From Limanda limanda (Eukaryota > Chordata > Actinopteri > Pleuronectiformes > Pleuronectidae), in the NCBI RefSeq assembly GCF_963576545.1, contig NC_083646.1:23770527-23834526 (forward strand): a DNA stretch of 64,000 nucleotides, read 5' to 3'. Positions 44,336 through 59,760 of the stretch are shown piece by piece. The notes under the pieces are model-generated. The model did no database searches and was not told the origin of the DNA. It saw only the letters and a list, made by a program, of their open reading frames with translations. Made by a program: the position numbers and the translations under genes. Within the stretch, counting starts at the first letter, position 1; each line of letters opens with the position of its first letter.

Positions 44336-45600
44336 ATAATACAAACACCAGACTGATGATTTTTAATCTTTAATGTAAAACGGCTGCTTTACTGCTCTTG
44401 GTTAGTTGAGATTCTGATGTTGGTAGGATTTATGACCTCATCACATATCTTCAGTGTTTTCCTTGCAGCTACTGGCAACATATAACAGGGGTTCTCAAAT
44501 GGGGCCTGACACACTGCCATGGGATTCTTGAAAGGTTTATAGATTCACACAAAATTGTTGTATTCTGTGTTGACATGAAAAATAATAATAATAATGTGAA
44601 AATACTTTCAATACATGTGTAATATCTTTCCAAGACTTTTTTGGGGTCTTGTTTTCCACACAACTAAGTGTGGAATGATTCCAAGGGATATGCATGAATG
44701 CGTCCCTGAAATATTTTCTATCACGTAGGGGTCCATAGATGACGTATAACCCTGCATTAATATCACAATCAGGTTATGAAGAGTAATTTTCAACCAAAGT
44801 AAGGCAGAACAGCAGCAGTTTTCAAACATACTTTGTGTGAATCACTCTTGGTCTAAACTGAGCAGGTACATTCTGCTTTACCTTCATCCCACATCATACT
44901 GAACACTGGACCATACAAATCTACAAATGCCAAACAAACTTCATAATGGACAGAATAAAGCTGAATTCATGAGATCAACCTACTTGTATTGTGGTCTTGT
45001 TTCAATAATCAGGCTCAGCCAACATACTTGCAGGCTCTCCTTCCTCCACTTGTTGTCCTCGTGAATATCACAGTGGGAATTCACCAGGTAGCAGCCTCCT
45101 CTGCTGACACAGTGCATGGTTATTTCGTGTCAAGAGCGTGGACATCAGTTATTGTCCGTCTGCCCCAGAAATGCCCCTTTTTCACTTATTACCTAAATCC
45201 TACTTGACTTTTATAACAAATCTCATAGGAAAAGAATGTGTCCTCGCCAATGTGTGTGTCTCTGTGTATCAAGTAGTCTGAGATTTGTGTGTGTTGGCAA
45301 CGTCTTAAATATCGAGTCTTGTTTCTATTTTTACTCGTCTGGATCACATTGTGGTGAATGTAGTGAATGTCCTCACGCAAAACATCCTGAAGGTTGGTGT
45401 TCATTTGAAATGGAGCTTTAGCTCTTTCCATGACGTGGGCCGACCACATGAATCCAGATGAAAGTTGAGTGTGAATCCTCACTGACTTCATACATTGAAC
45501 CACTGAAGTTGCAAAAGTCTTCAGTTATTTCCTGTATTTAAACTTATACCAAAGGTATACCGAGGTAGAAACATAGAGACAAAGTGGCCTCGAACTTACC

Positions 45601-45939
<339 letters not shown>

Positions 45940-46399
45940 GACAGAAGTATAAAATGACTAATCTGTTTGATTAAGATGGATCCAGGGGTCACACCATTAC
46001 TTCAGAGTTAATATCCTCCCACCCCTCAGATGTCTCTCACACGTTGCAGGAAGGAGACAGCTGAACAGATCACTGACTCACAGCAGTAATCCAACACATT
46101 CATCCAAAGCCATTCAAGTACCTTGGCCAGATTCATGCTGAGAGCTAAAAAAACAATGTTTATGAGTGACAAATTCTTGTCACCACTCAAAGTAAAAGCC
46201 CGCCGAATGCATTACTTCAATAAAGAGACAGTTAGATTTGACAACGAAAGAGTCTTGAGTTGAACAGCTGTGCGCCCAGATACTGTTTTTATTTTTGTTA
46301 TGATGGACAAAAATAAAGGAGGGTGGGAGTCAAACACGTTTGCTGTGTAGAACTTACCAACACTGAGTTTCTTCAAACTAACAGTGAAACTTAATCAGA

Positions 46400-47170
46400 G
46401 GGTGTATGATTGTGTGACTGAGGCAGTGGGTATGTTGGACTCACACCAGGATTTAACTGACAGCTAGTGAAGATGGATGAGGGTTGGATGTGTTGCCAGG
46501 GCTTGGAACAGGTGAGAACCCGGAGTTCTGCATGTACTGGGACGTTTCCAGGGCTTTGTTGGGTACCCCACACAGAACTCCATTGCAGTAGTCCAGGCAG
46601 GAGGTGATAAGGGCATGGATGAGCATTTCAGCAACAGAGTCTGAAAGTTAGGGTTGGAGTCTGGAGATGATTTCGAGGTGGTGGATGGCAGTTTTTGGTG
46701 ACAGACTTGATGTGGGATTAAAGAATTAGGGATGGAGTCCAGGATAACTCCCAGGTTGCGGACATCACAGGATGGGCAGATGGTAGAGCCCTCCACAGTG
46801 ATAAGCAAGTCCCCCACCCTCTGGGGGAGGCCCTTGGGAGCCACAACCAAGAGCTCTATTTAACTGTTGTTAAGTTTGAGAAGATTGGCTGACATCCAGG
46901 ATTTAATGCCATGGAGGCAGTTGACAAGGGACTGTGGGGGAAGTTGGGTGGAGGGTTTGGTGCTGAGATATAACTGAGTGTCCTCAGCTTAACAGTGGAA
47001 ACTAAGTCCATGGTGACGGATAATTTGACCAAGTGGTAGCATGTATATTGTGAAGAGGCCAAGCAAAGAGCCTTGATAATTTGGTGTAATCTGATTGAAT
47101 TGAAGGGGACTCTTGGGCCTTGACTGAGGTATGCGCTCTGCTGAGTCATTCTAGTTTCAGTAATGCAGCC
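46400..47170 (-). mobile_element. Degraded LINE fragment (CR1/L2-like reverse transcriptase)
   Basis: Read on the minus strand from 47170 downward, pieces of a reverse transcriptase appear in order but in shifting frames. These are LFTIYMLPLGQIIRHHGLSFH, AEDTQLYLS (a damaged YADDTQL box), SWMSANLLKLN, QRVGDLLITVEGST, VRNLGVILDS and PTKPWKRPS. This is the RT palm and thumb region of a CR1/L2-clade element. Frameshifts, stops and the lost YADD show it is dead. Confidence 0.75.
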
Positions 47171-47242
47171 GTTACTAGAGCTCACTTATTATTTCAAACG
47201 TAAAGAAAGAACAAACATAAAAGACTTTAGTCAAACAATGGC

Positions 47243-47248
47243 TTTATT
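47243..47248 (-). terminator. mrpl32: Poly(A) signal of mrpl32
   Basis: TTTATT on the plus strand is AATAAA on the minus strand, about 280 bp past the mrpl32 stop. It implies a short 3' UTR. Confidence 0.6.
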
Positions 47249-47528
47249 ATCACACATTCAAATTTACAGTAAATTTCTCTCAAACTGCCATCAAGTCTGA
47301 TAAACAATTCAAACAAAAACACAAAAGGAACAATGATGTTCCGCTGCACAAACTCAAAAGACTGTAGTTGTATCTAAATCTTAGATTATTTTTCCACCAA
47401 CATATTCATGATAAAGCATTGTCACAGATTTAAGTAAAACTGTATCTCCTCTGATGAATTATATCAGTTATTCATTTACTGAATAACAGCCAAGACAAAA
47501 TGTGCCATTCACTGTATCAAAAAAGACA

Positions 47529-48973
47529 TCAATAGCTGAACCAGGCCGGCCTCTTCCTGGCCCTCTCCACTATCCTCTTGTCTTTGTCCTGCTGGTTTGG
47601 TGTCTCGCCCTCGTACAGCACCATCGACTCCACTGTTGGCGCCCTCAGCGGGCCTCCTTCCATCGCTTGGATCTGTTGACGAATCCGTCCGGTCTCCTTG
47701 CACACCTTGGCGTAACAGACACCGCACAGGACGTGTTTCTGCTTCAAGTGACCACACTCCAAGCACGGCTCGATGTTTGTCTGGGAGAGATAGCGAGAGA
47801 GAAAGAGAAAGAAAGAGAGGGAAGATGTGGATCAAGATATGTCAGAGCAACAGTAAATAAAAACCCACGTCTTTCATTTACGACTCCTGTTTCCTCATTA
47901 GCTCGCTGCTTGGTCCCCAACACTGATAAATGCAGTTATTGAAACAACTTCTGTACAAACTAAGTCTCAAAAGGTAAAATTTAGTGGATTATTATTAGAG
48001 GTGTCCTGATCTCTTTATTCCAAAATGATGTAAGTGCTAATGAAATAATGTGCATCATCAGTCCCATTTAACAACAGGGGTCCTAAACACAACAGTTTAG
48101 TTTAGTCTTAATTGTTGTTATAACCTTAATTGCCCGCTCAGAATTGCCACAGATATTCTGTGATATACACATAAAATAATAATGAACTTGATTTGTATAG
48201 CACCTTTCATAGACGAGATACAGCTTAAAGTGCTTCACATACTATAGGTAAAAAATAAACGAGCCCCAAACACTCCACCCAACCCCCCCATCAGCATAGT
48301 GGTGAGTAGATGAGTGAAGTTACATTTTTGAGTGAACTATCCCTTTAAGGATATTCAGGGGACTTGGACTTGCTGATATTTCAATAGACAGTCAAATCGC
48401 ACCTTGAAATGTGGGTGTTCTCAAACTTTTGACTGATAGTATATACACTCTGTACATGGACACACTGTACACCCACTAAGAACTTTGTTATGAACACCAT
48501 CATACTCCGTCGGGTTCCTTCTGTTTGTACAATAAACAAATTGAATTATGAGTGGGTGGAGCCTCTTGGAGGAGATGTAGCTCAAGCCTGATCCGGTGTA
48601 CCTTAACTTTCAGGAGGTTGCTGTCAGCTCTCCTCCTGGTGCGGTTGACCTCTATGGTTCGTCTCTTCTTCGGCGCTGCCATCCACATGATGCTGTCCTG
48701 CAGAGCGGAGGGCTGCTCCTGCTCCTCCTGAGGCCGGAGCTGAGGCAGGAAGCTGGGACCACTGACTGCCAGAGCCGGAGCTGCACACAGGAGAAAATCA
48801 AAACACAAACATGTATCTTCTCTTGTCACTGATCCGTTAGGTTTAGTGAATGTCCAGATCTCCAGGCTGGGGGACTCACCCAGATGAGGGTCTAATCCGG
48901 CCGCCTGCAGGAGTCTGCTCTCGATGCGCAGCAAAGAGCATCTGAGGCTGGTCACTAGAGCCGCTAGATTCAT
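47529..48973 (-). CDS. mrpl32: Mitochondrial ribosomal protein L32 (bL32m)
   Basis: bL32m is part of the large subunit of the mitochondrial ribosome. Three coding exons on the minus strand, 48880-48973, 48602-48780 and 47529-47780, join in phase to 174 aa (human 188). Residues 1-35 are hydrophobic and basic, fitting a mitochondrial presequence. Then come the conserved PALAVSGPS region, [16 protein letters not shown] (the start of the mature L32 domain) and a zinc site with C97-x2-C100 and C110-x2-C113 around [10 protein letters not shown]. It ends KRPAWFSY. The presequence of the family is cut by a mitochondrial AAA protease. It is divergent with psma2, as in human. Confidence 0.97.
48185..48270. 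repeat. SINE/LINE-tail-like repeat fragment
   Basis: GATTTGTATAGCACCTTTCATA followed by AAAGTGCTTCACATA is a pattern common to fish interspersed repeats. A similar piece lies at the window end (63888-64000). It is in mrpl32 intron 2. Confidence 0.5.
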
Positions 48974-48975
48974 CT

Positions 48976-49008
48976 TTAAATCTGCCAGCACGTTTCTTCT
49001 CTCAACAT
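48976..49008 (-). other. Small upstream ORF in the mrpl32 leader
   Basis: On the minus strand an ATG (complement 49006-49008) opens a 10-codon frame that ends in TAA (complement 48976-48978) just before the mrpl32 ATG and out of frame with it. It matters only if transcription starts upstream of 49008, which the promoter motifs at 49038-49094 suggest. Confidence 0.4.
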
Positions 49009-49037
49009 GTCAGACAGCTCTCGGTCACTCAGTCGGA

Positions 49038-49094
49038 TGACGTCACTACACGGCGACAACACGCTAAACTTCTTCTTCTGTTTGTTTCCGGAAG
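49038..49094 (-). promoter_or_regulatory. mrpl32 core promoter motifs (CRE and ETS sites)
   Basis: A full palindromic CRE, TGACGTCA (49038-49045), and an ETS/GABP-type CCGGAAG (49088-49094) lie 65-120 bp upstream of the mrpl32 start codon. Both are classical in promoters of nuclear genes for mitochondrial proteins. The assignment is by motif and position only. Confidence 0.6.
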
Positions 49095-49781
49095 ACAAGA
49101 CGGCTTTTGGTGATTCACTACCATCTGCTGGTCAACTACCAAATTACGACTTCCCAGTAACAACATAACAAAACATAAACCAAATCAAGTTTGTTGTCAA
49201 GATAGTTTAAACTAAATGCGTTTTTTTCTTCATAGGTTATCTTCTGATCAGTAACAGTTCCATAGATATTTGTTCTAAAAAAGTTTATTCTATGTCTTCC
49301 AATTGGAATATTCCTATTTATATGTACAGATGTTTTTACAAATGTTGTAGTAAGAGTACATTTGATTTATTTTGAATTATTTTGTATTATTTCATTTCAA
49401 GCTCATAAATTGATATGGACGTACTGTACAACTAACATTGATTTATTATTAATATCTTACTGTAACAACAATTGTGTTGCATTCATGTTATAATGTAAAT
49501 TATAATAATGAACCATTACGAAAACGAAATATGAATTTTAATCAAAAAATATTTGATCTAAAAATAGAATTTCAATCTCATAAGACTAAGACCTAATTAT
49601 AAGGAGAAGCTTTTCCTTTAGTAAAACCTGTCATTTCATCTGTTTTAAGACGTAATGCTTCAGCTTCTGGTAGCATCACGAGAGGTGCTCAGTCGTTATA
49701 GGCGGCGGTAAACACACTGAAGCAGCTTTACAACTCACAGCTCAGTCACAGTAGAAGAAGAAGAAGAGGAAGACGAACAAG

Positions 49782-53858
<4,077 letters not shown>

Positions 53859-54650
53859 TCAGGTCCTGCCTGGTGCGGGGGGCTCGCTGGCCACATTTCA
53901 AGACAAAGACAAAGCAGCAGAGTAGCCAACAGTCTCATGACACAATCCACGGTTATTCATATTTTCATACCTTGACTTTATTCAAGATTATTAATGTGAG
54001 ATGATAGAATCAGACTTGTCCACAGCTATTCACCTAAAGAGATAGCTTTTGTGTGTGTGCAGCTGACCTGGCTACCACTCTAAAGCTCATTTACCTGACT
54101 CATTGGCTGCGAGATGGCAGATGTTGTCTCATAACTAATTGGCTTTGTGAAATGTGACATGAGACAGTTGGCTGCTGTGCTTACAGAAAGGAATGTGGGG
54201 TCTGAGTGAAGTCTCATGTCTACCGTTGAATCCTTCACTTTTCTTCTTTCTCATTTCTGCTGCTACATCAATACCATCGCTTTACAAATGTAATACTGTT
54301 GAATTAAGTATTTGTGCAAAGTGGAACTGCTTTTCAGCATTACCAAGTGTGACAAATTACCTGGCAAAACAAACTGAAATGCTAACAATACAAATGCCTA
54401 TTAGAACAATTACATCTGTCTGGGGGGCTGAAGTGTCCCTGATCCTTACCCACCTGAATTTCATCTGTCCCTCAACACGCAGTAGGAGAATAAACATAAG
54501 AGAACAAGAAGGGAGGATACAATGGAATATTGTGAGAATTAACAGTCAGGATCTGGTTGCCTGTACAGCAGTTTTACACAATGTACTTTTTTTTCAGGCT
54601 AGAAACAATTCTAGAGTTTGTATTTTCTCTTCTGTAATCTGTCCCATTCA

Positions 54651-54656
54651 AATAAA
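54651..54656 (+). terminator. psma2: Poly(A) signal of psma2
   Basis: AATAAA about 790 bp after the stop. The open frame of 157 codons at 54193-54666 in this 3' UTR has no domain signature and is taken as chance. Confidence 0.55.
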
Positions 54657-54679
54657 ACAAAATTAGTTTATTTTGACTG

Positions 54680-55520
54680 TTTTATATTATTTTGCTTGGA
54701 GGTGGCTCAGAGCCATGCTATAATTAAATGTTTGTTATCCTAATATACAGGCAGAACAAATATATTGAGCCTCAAAGTAAAAGATGGATTTAAAAATTTG
54801 TTTCAGACTCCTTTCCACATCCACAACTACTGTCTGAGTAGCATTGTTCATGGAATTATCGGATGTGTGCAGACTGATTGGAGTGGTTATAAAATTGTAA
54901 GAATAATACTTAAATCTTGAATAAATGTTAATAGTTGTTATGCATTACACTTCTACTTTTATCCGATAAAACTTAACAACGAAAACAAAGTTCCTAATGC
55001 ACCTATAACTATTGCCCGTGGCATTACTTAGGCTACAAATGTATATCAAGATCTTATAATTTACCCTATAAATTGTTCTGTGTATACATGTATGGTAATT
55101 AAACACATCATACATACTGTCTATAAAGTTAAAATAATATATAAGTTAAGTTTATATGAAATGTTTATATACAGTCACACTTAAAGACTGTTTATAAACT
55201 TCAAATAATATATAAGTTATATATCTATAAACACAGTTTATCTATGACTTTTCCATACACCAGTGTGTGTACATATTTAGCCATGCTGGTCCCGTTTCAG
55301 ATTTTTGTACTATTTTATTTTTTCTTAACCATTTGATTTATATTGCTCTCTCAACGTGATGCTGACACGGACACATTAACTGGTGAAGGGTTTTTGTAGG
55401 ATTTTTATTTCAACGAGACCTTCAGTAGATCACCGCACTTCACTCACAGGCACTTTGTGAAAATGACGAATCTGTGACCGGCTCTGTAACTGACTATCAA
55501 CATCTGGAATAAGGTAAACA
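54680..55520. other. Intergenic, AT-rich, no gene seen
   Basis: The stretch holds a partly duplicated TTAAAATAATATATAAGTT / TTCAAATAATATATAAGTT motif at about 55129-55220. No exon or repeat end can be supported here. Confidence 0.5.
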
Positions 55521-55956
55521 AGTCAAGTCCGAAGAAGAGGTCGATGGAGTAGGTACTTCTGGTCTGCACAATTGAGGGCTGTTATATTTTGACGCTGGAT
55601 AGCTTTTTATACTCTGCTCCCATTAAGAAACTAAGAAATAACACAGTTAATCCCTTTGTGAAAAACACCATTGCTGTCTGGCATGAAGTGCATAAATATC
55701 TTGGAGATTTTCCCAGTGTTGTCCCGTCTTTCACCTACCTGGGGCAATGAACACTTTAGCCCGGCTAAGAATGACATGGGGTTAAAAGCATGGTTTAGCA
55801 AGGGCATAGTTAAACTACTAGATCTCTATAAGAACAACACTCGAATGTCGTTTGACAAGCTGAAAGCAAAATACGACGTACCACAGAAACACTTCTTTGA
55901 GTATTTACAACTAAGAAGGTTTATTCTGACATGCTTAAAGAATTCAGTGCAACAAC

Positions 55957-58488
55957 AGTTTTGAATTTCATGCTGTGACAGTTACTCATCCGGTACAATT
56001 AACTATTGTGGTTCTCTACCGTCCACCAGGTTCTTTGGGAGATTTCTTGGAGGAATTAGACATTCTCCTTTCAAACTTCCCAGAAAATGGCCCTGCACTT
56101 ATCCTCCTGGGTGACTTTAACATCCAGACAGACAAGTCATCTGATCTTTTACTTTTAATGTCTTCTTTTGCTCTCTCACTCAGTCCTTCCCCTCCTACTC
56201 ACAAAGCCGGTAACCACCTTGACTATATTTTCACCAGAAAAGGCTCAACATCTAACCTCACTGTAACTCCACTTCATGTCTCCGACCACTTCTTTATCTC
56301 CTACTCTCTCCCACTATCTCAAAACAACAACCCTACCACATCAACAGAGTCTGTACCTGTCCGTCGCAACATTCGTTCCCTCTCTCCTGCCTCTCTAGCA
56401 TCCTGTGTTTTGTCAGCTCTCCCTTCCACTGACTCCTTCTCACTCATGCATCCTAACTCTGCCACAGACATTCTCCTTTCTACTCTGTCCTCCTCTCTTG
56501 ACTCTCTCTGCCCTCTTATGTCACGACAGGTCCGCCAGTCCTCCCCAGCTCCGTGGTTGTCTGACTCGGTGCGTGCTGACAGAGCCACTATGCGAGCATC
56601 AGAAAGGAAATGGCGGAAATCTAAACACCTGGACGACCTGCTCGCCTATCAGTCTCTTCTCTCCTCTTTTTCTGCCTCTATCTCCACAGCCAAAAGCACT
56701 TTTTACCAAACTACTATTCAATCCTCATTTTCTAACCCCAAAAAACTCTTCTCCATCTTTTCCAACCTCCTCGACCCCCCCAGTCCCCCTCCTCCCTCCT
56801 CCCTTCTACCAAGCCACTTTGTCAACTACTTTACAAAAAAGATTGATGACATACGATCTTCTTTTTCTGATCCTCCTTCTAGAACCACACTTCCATCAAC
56901 TTCATCTTCATCCCCTTCGCTCTCCTCTTTCACCCCTCTGTCTCCCAATCAAGTTCTGACCTTGGTAACCTCTGCCCGCCCGACCACCTGCCCCCTTGAC
57001 CCCATCCCTTCTCACATTCTCCAGTCTATTGCTCCTGACCTTCTTCCTTTTCTTACTCATCTTATCAATACTTCCCTCTCAAATGGCTGTTTTCCTAATT
57101 CTCTGAAGGAGGCAAGAGTAAATCCTCTCCTGAAGAAACCCACCCTCGACCGGTCTGCAGTAAATAACTACAGACCTGTCTCTCTTCTTCCCTTTGTTTC
57201 CAAAACTCTCGAGCGAGCGATCTTTAATCAACTCTCCTCCTATCTGAACCACAATAATCTTCTTGACCCTCGCCAGTCTGGTTTCAAGGCAGGTCACTCA
57301 ACTGAGACTGCCCTCCTTGCTATCTCTGAGCAACTTCACACTGCTAGAGCAGCTTCTCTCTCCTCTGTCCTTATCCTTCTAGACCTCTCTGCTGCATTTG
57401 ACACAGTGAACCACCAGATCCTGATCTCATCCCTTCAGGACCTGGGTATCTCAGGCTCTGCACTCTGCCTGCTCTCTTCCTACCTCAATGAACGCACTTA
57501 TCGGGTAACTTGGAAAGGATCTGTTTCTGAACCTTGTCCTCTCACTACTGGGGTCCCTCAAGGTTCTGTCCTGGGTCCTCTCCTCTTTTCTTTGTACACC
57601 AACACTCTCGGCTCTGTCATTCACTCACATGGCTTTTCCTACCATAGCTATGCTGATGACACCCAACTAATCCTCTCTTTTCCCCGATCAGAAACACAGG
57701 TAACAGCACGAATCTCTGCCTGTCTGACTGACATCTCTCAGTGGATGACCGCTCACCACCTGAAGATTAACCTTGACAAGACTGAACTACTTTTCCTTCC
57801 AGGGACAAACTCTCCCACCCATGACCTGACTATTAACTTTGACAACTCCGTGCTGACCCCCACTCAGACTGCTAGGAACCTGGGTGTGACACTCGACTGC
57901 CAACTCTCCCTTTTTACCAACATTACTGCAACAACGCGGTCCTGTAGATTCATGCTTTACAACATCCGGAGAATACGCCCCCTTCTCACTCAGAAGGCGG
58001 TGCAGGTTCTGGTCCAGGCCCTGGTCATCTCACGCCTCGACTACTATAACTCCCTCCTGGCAGGTCTACCTGCTACTGCCATCCGACCTTTGCAGCTCAT
58101 CCAGAATGCAGCAGCTCGACTGGTTTTTAACCAACCTAAATTCACTCGCACTACTCCGCTCCTCCGCTCCCTACACTGGCTACCAGTGGCTTCCCGCATC
58201 CGGTTCAAAACACTAGTACTCGCATACGATGCTGTAAACAGATCAGGTCCAGTTTACATCCAGGACATGGTCAAACACTACACACCAGCACGTTCACTCC
58301 GCTCTGCTTCAGCTAAACGACTCTTTGCTCCTTCACTGCGAGCTAAACACTCATCAAAATCACGACTGTTTGCTGTCCTAGCTCCTAAATGGTGGAATGA
58401 GCTTCCACTCGACATCCAGACATCTGAAAGTTTACACATCTTCCGCCGAAAACTAAAAACACACCTCTTCCGACTGTACCTTGAATAA
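55957..58488 (+). CDS. L2 ORF: endonuclease (partial) and reverse transcriptase
   Basis: An uninterrupted frame of 843 codons runs from the 5' junction of the element to TAA at 58486. It starts without its own ATG because the 5' end is missing. The C-terminal half of an exonuclease-endonuclease-phosphatase fold is present: VVLYRPPGS, LGDFNI, and HVSDHF with the catalytic Asp-His. The reverse transcriptase follows: LKEARVNPLLKKP, NNYRPVSLLP, AAFDTVNH with the first catalytic Asp, GVPQGSVLGPLLF, and YADDTQL with the catalytic pair. The end has LHWLPVASRIRFK and WWNELPLDIQ, the usual CR1/L2 C-terminal region. It cannot retrotranspose by itself because the endonuclease start is lost. Confidence 0.92.
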   Translation, partial: SFEFHAVTVTHPVQLTIVVLYRPPGSLGDFLEELDILLSNFPENGPALILLGDFNIQTDKSSDLLLLMSSFALSLSPSPPTHKAGNHLDYIFTRKGSTSNLTVTPLHVSDHFFISYSLPLSQNNNPTTSTESVPVRRNIRSLSPASLASCVLSALPSTDSFSLMHPNSATDILLSTLSSSLDSLCPLMSRQVRQSSPAPWLSDSVRADRATMRASERKWRKSKHLDDLLAYQSLLSSFSASISTAKSTFYQTTIQSSFSNPKKLFSIFSNLLDPPSPPPPSSLLPSHFVNYFTKKIDDIRSSFSDPPSRTTLPSTSSSSPSLSSFTPLSPNQVLTLVTSARPTTCPLDPIPSHILQSIAPDLLPFLTHLINTSLSNGCFPNSLKEARVNPLLKKPTLDRSAVNNYRPVSLLPFVSKTLERAIFNQLSSYLNHNNLLDPRQSGFKAGHSTETALLAISEQLHTARAASLSSVLILLDLSAAFDTVNHQILISSLQDLGISGSALCLLSSYLNERTYRVTWKGSVSEPCPLTTGVPQGSVLGPLLFSLYTNTLGSVIHSHGFSYHSYADDTQLILSFPRSETQVTARISACLTDISQWMTAHHLKINLDKTELLFLPGTNSPTHDLTINFDNSVLTPTQTARNLGVTLDCQLSLFTNITATTRSCRFMLYNIRRIRPLLTQKAVQVLVQALVISRLDYYNSLLAGLPATAIRPLQLIQNAAARLVFNQPKFTRTTPLLRSLHWLPVASRIRFKTLVLAYDAVNRSGPVYIQDMVKHYTPARSLRSASAKRLFAPSLRAKHSSKSRLFAVLAPKWWNELPLDIQTSESLHIFRRKLKTHLFRLYLE

Positions 58489-58715
58489 AAAATAAATAAA
58501 TTTAAAAAAAAACAAAAAAAAAAACTAACCACTTTTGAAACTAACACTTTGTTAGCACTAAAATGGCACTTACTTATAGTACTTTGTAGTTTTGCTTTAT
58601 TTCGAAGAAATTGTACTGTCTTGATTCTTGTTGTTCTTGGTTTGTACCCTCAGGGTTGAATGGACTTATTGTAAGTCGCTTTGGATAAAAGCGTCAGCTA
58701 AATGAAATGTAATGT
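55957..58715 (+). mobile_element. L2-clade LINE inserted into the L1
   Basis: A 5'-truncated but otherwise intact L2 of 2.76 kb. It starts inside the endonuclease domain and ends with the typical L2 tail: GTAAGTCGCTTTGGATAAAA, GCGTCAGCTAAATG, then AAATGTAATGTA units. AACAAC flanks both sides (55951-55956 and 58716-58721) and fits a short target duplication. No frameshift in the ORF indicates a recent insertion. Confidence 0.9.
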
Positions 58716-59451
58716 AACAACCCCCAATGTCCACAGAGATACGAGACACGAGATATTTTCTACAAAAACTTGTTTCAGCGAAAGGCTGGTTACTCAATTA
58801 TATAACATAATGGTGGAAAACCGTAAAGAAAACTGAAAGTAAGAGACAGCAGTGGCTAGGGAACCTACAAGAGGACATTTCAGTGGAGGATTGGGGTAAA
58901 ATATGTTCAAAGGTACATACACAAACCATTAACACACGACTGAGATTAATACAATATAATTGGATAATGAGAACGTACATCACCCCTGTGAAGTTAAACA
59001 AATTTGATCCTAATATTCCTGATCAATGATATAAGTGCAATATCCATCAAGGTACTTTATATCACTGTTTGTGGGAATGTGAGGAATTCAAAGATTTTGG
59101 AGTTCGGTGATACAATATATCTGTGTTTTAGAGTGTCCTTATCTTTTTGAATTAAAAAATTAACTTGTGTCTACCCACTCAGACCCATTGGGTGGACACA
59201 ATGGGGGAAATAAATATTATGGAAAGACTGACACACAGGCTACGGCTAACAGGACCACGGATGGACAGTAAATGGAGGAAGTGGACTCTATGGCAGTTGA
59301 CACAGACTTGACATGACAGCAGGTTTTTCATTTTTCGTTTTTTATTTCTGGTTGTCGATGTTGTTGATGACTTGTATTGGTGTACTTATTGTTTAATAAA
59401 AAGAAAATGGTAAAAAAAACTAAATTAACTTGTGGTGGTACTTTGTTGATG

Positions 59452-59760
59452 TGTTTGGCCAGAGACTGAAAAGAAATATAAACATTCTTTAATTCCCCCC
59501 TTCATTTCAGTCATTCATTAAACTTAGAAAAATTCTTCTTTTACTTCATCACGGGAAATAATATTGTATCCAGATGTGCATTATATATCCAATACTGTTT
59601 AAAACAAGCTGTTAAAGGCTTTATTTAGTCAATACATGCTTGATATTGATCTGTTTTAAGTTTTTAGATGTCGACTGACTCCGCTCTGCTTCAGACTGAC
59701 GAACACTGATATTGTCCTGTTTGCCTGTATCTGGTCATGGGACGTTCACTGCCACCCTTG
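59452..59760. repeat. Local duplication near atad2, copy A
   Basis: GATGTGTTTGGCCAGAGACTG, then CAGATGTGCATTAT, a 60-bp block from AAACAAGCTGTTAAAGGC to TTTTTAGATGT, and a 50-bp block from GACGAACACTGATATTG to GGGACGTTCACTGCC recur in the same order at 60459-60752. Copy A lies upstream of atad2 exon 1. Confidence 0.8.

Larger units (their letters stand above)
55552..59420 (+). mobile_element. Decayed L1-type LINE, interrupted by an L2
   Basis: Left part (55552-55950): in shifting frames it encodes FWSAQLRAV, NPFVKNTIAVW, LKAWFSKGIVKLLDLY and HFFEYLQLRRF, the region of L1 ORF2 after the reverse transcriptase. Right part (58722-59420): after the L2 it resumes with QWLGNLQEDISVEDWGKIC, LIQYNWIMRTYITPVKL and HCLWECEEF, the ORF2 C-terminal region. 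It ends with an AATAAAAAGAAAATGGTAAAAAAAAC tail. The two halves are continuous once the L2 is removed. Frameshifts and a stop at the former zinc-site region show that it is dead; it is 5'-truncated. Confidence 0.8.

Noticed and set aside
47502..47942. 146-codon plus-strand frame
   Set aside because: Antisense shadow of mrpl32 exon 3 and its intron.
48500..48991. 163-codon minus-strand frame as a single exon
   Set aside because: It reads through mrpl32 exons 1 and 2 and the short intron between; splice sites and conservation favour the spliced form.
54193..54666. 157-codon plus-strand frame after psma2
   Set aside because: It lies in the psma2 3' UTR before the poly(A) signal and has no domain signature.
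56405..56959. 184-codon plus-strand frame inside the L2
   Set aside because: Shadow frame of the L2 ORF.
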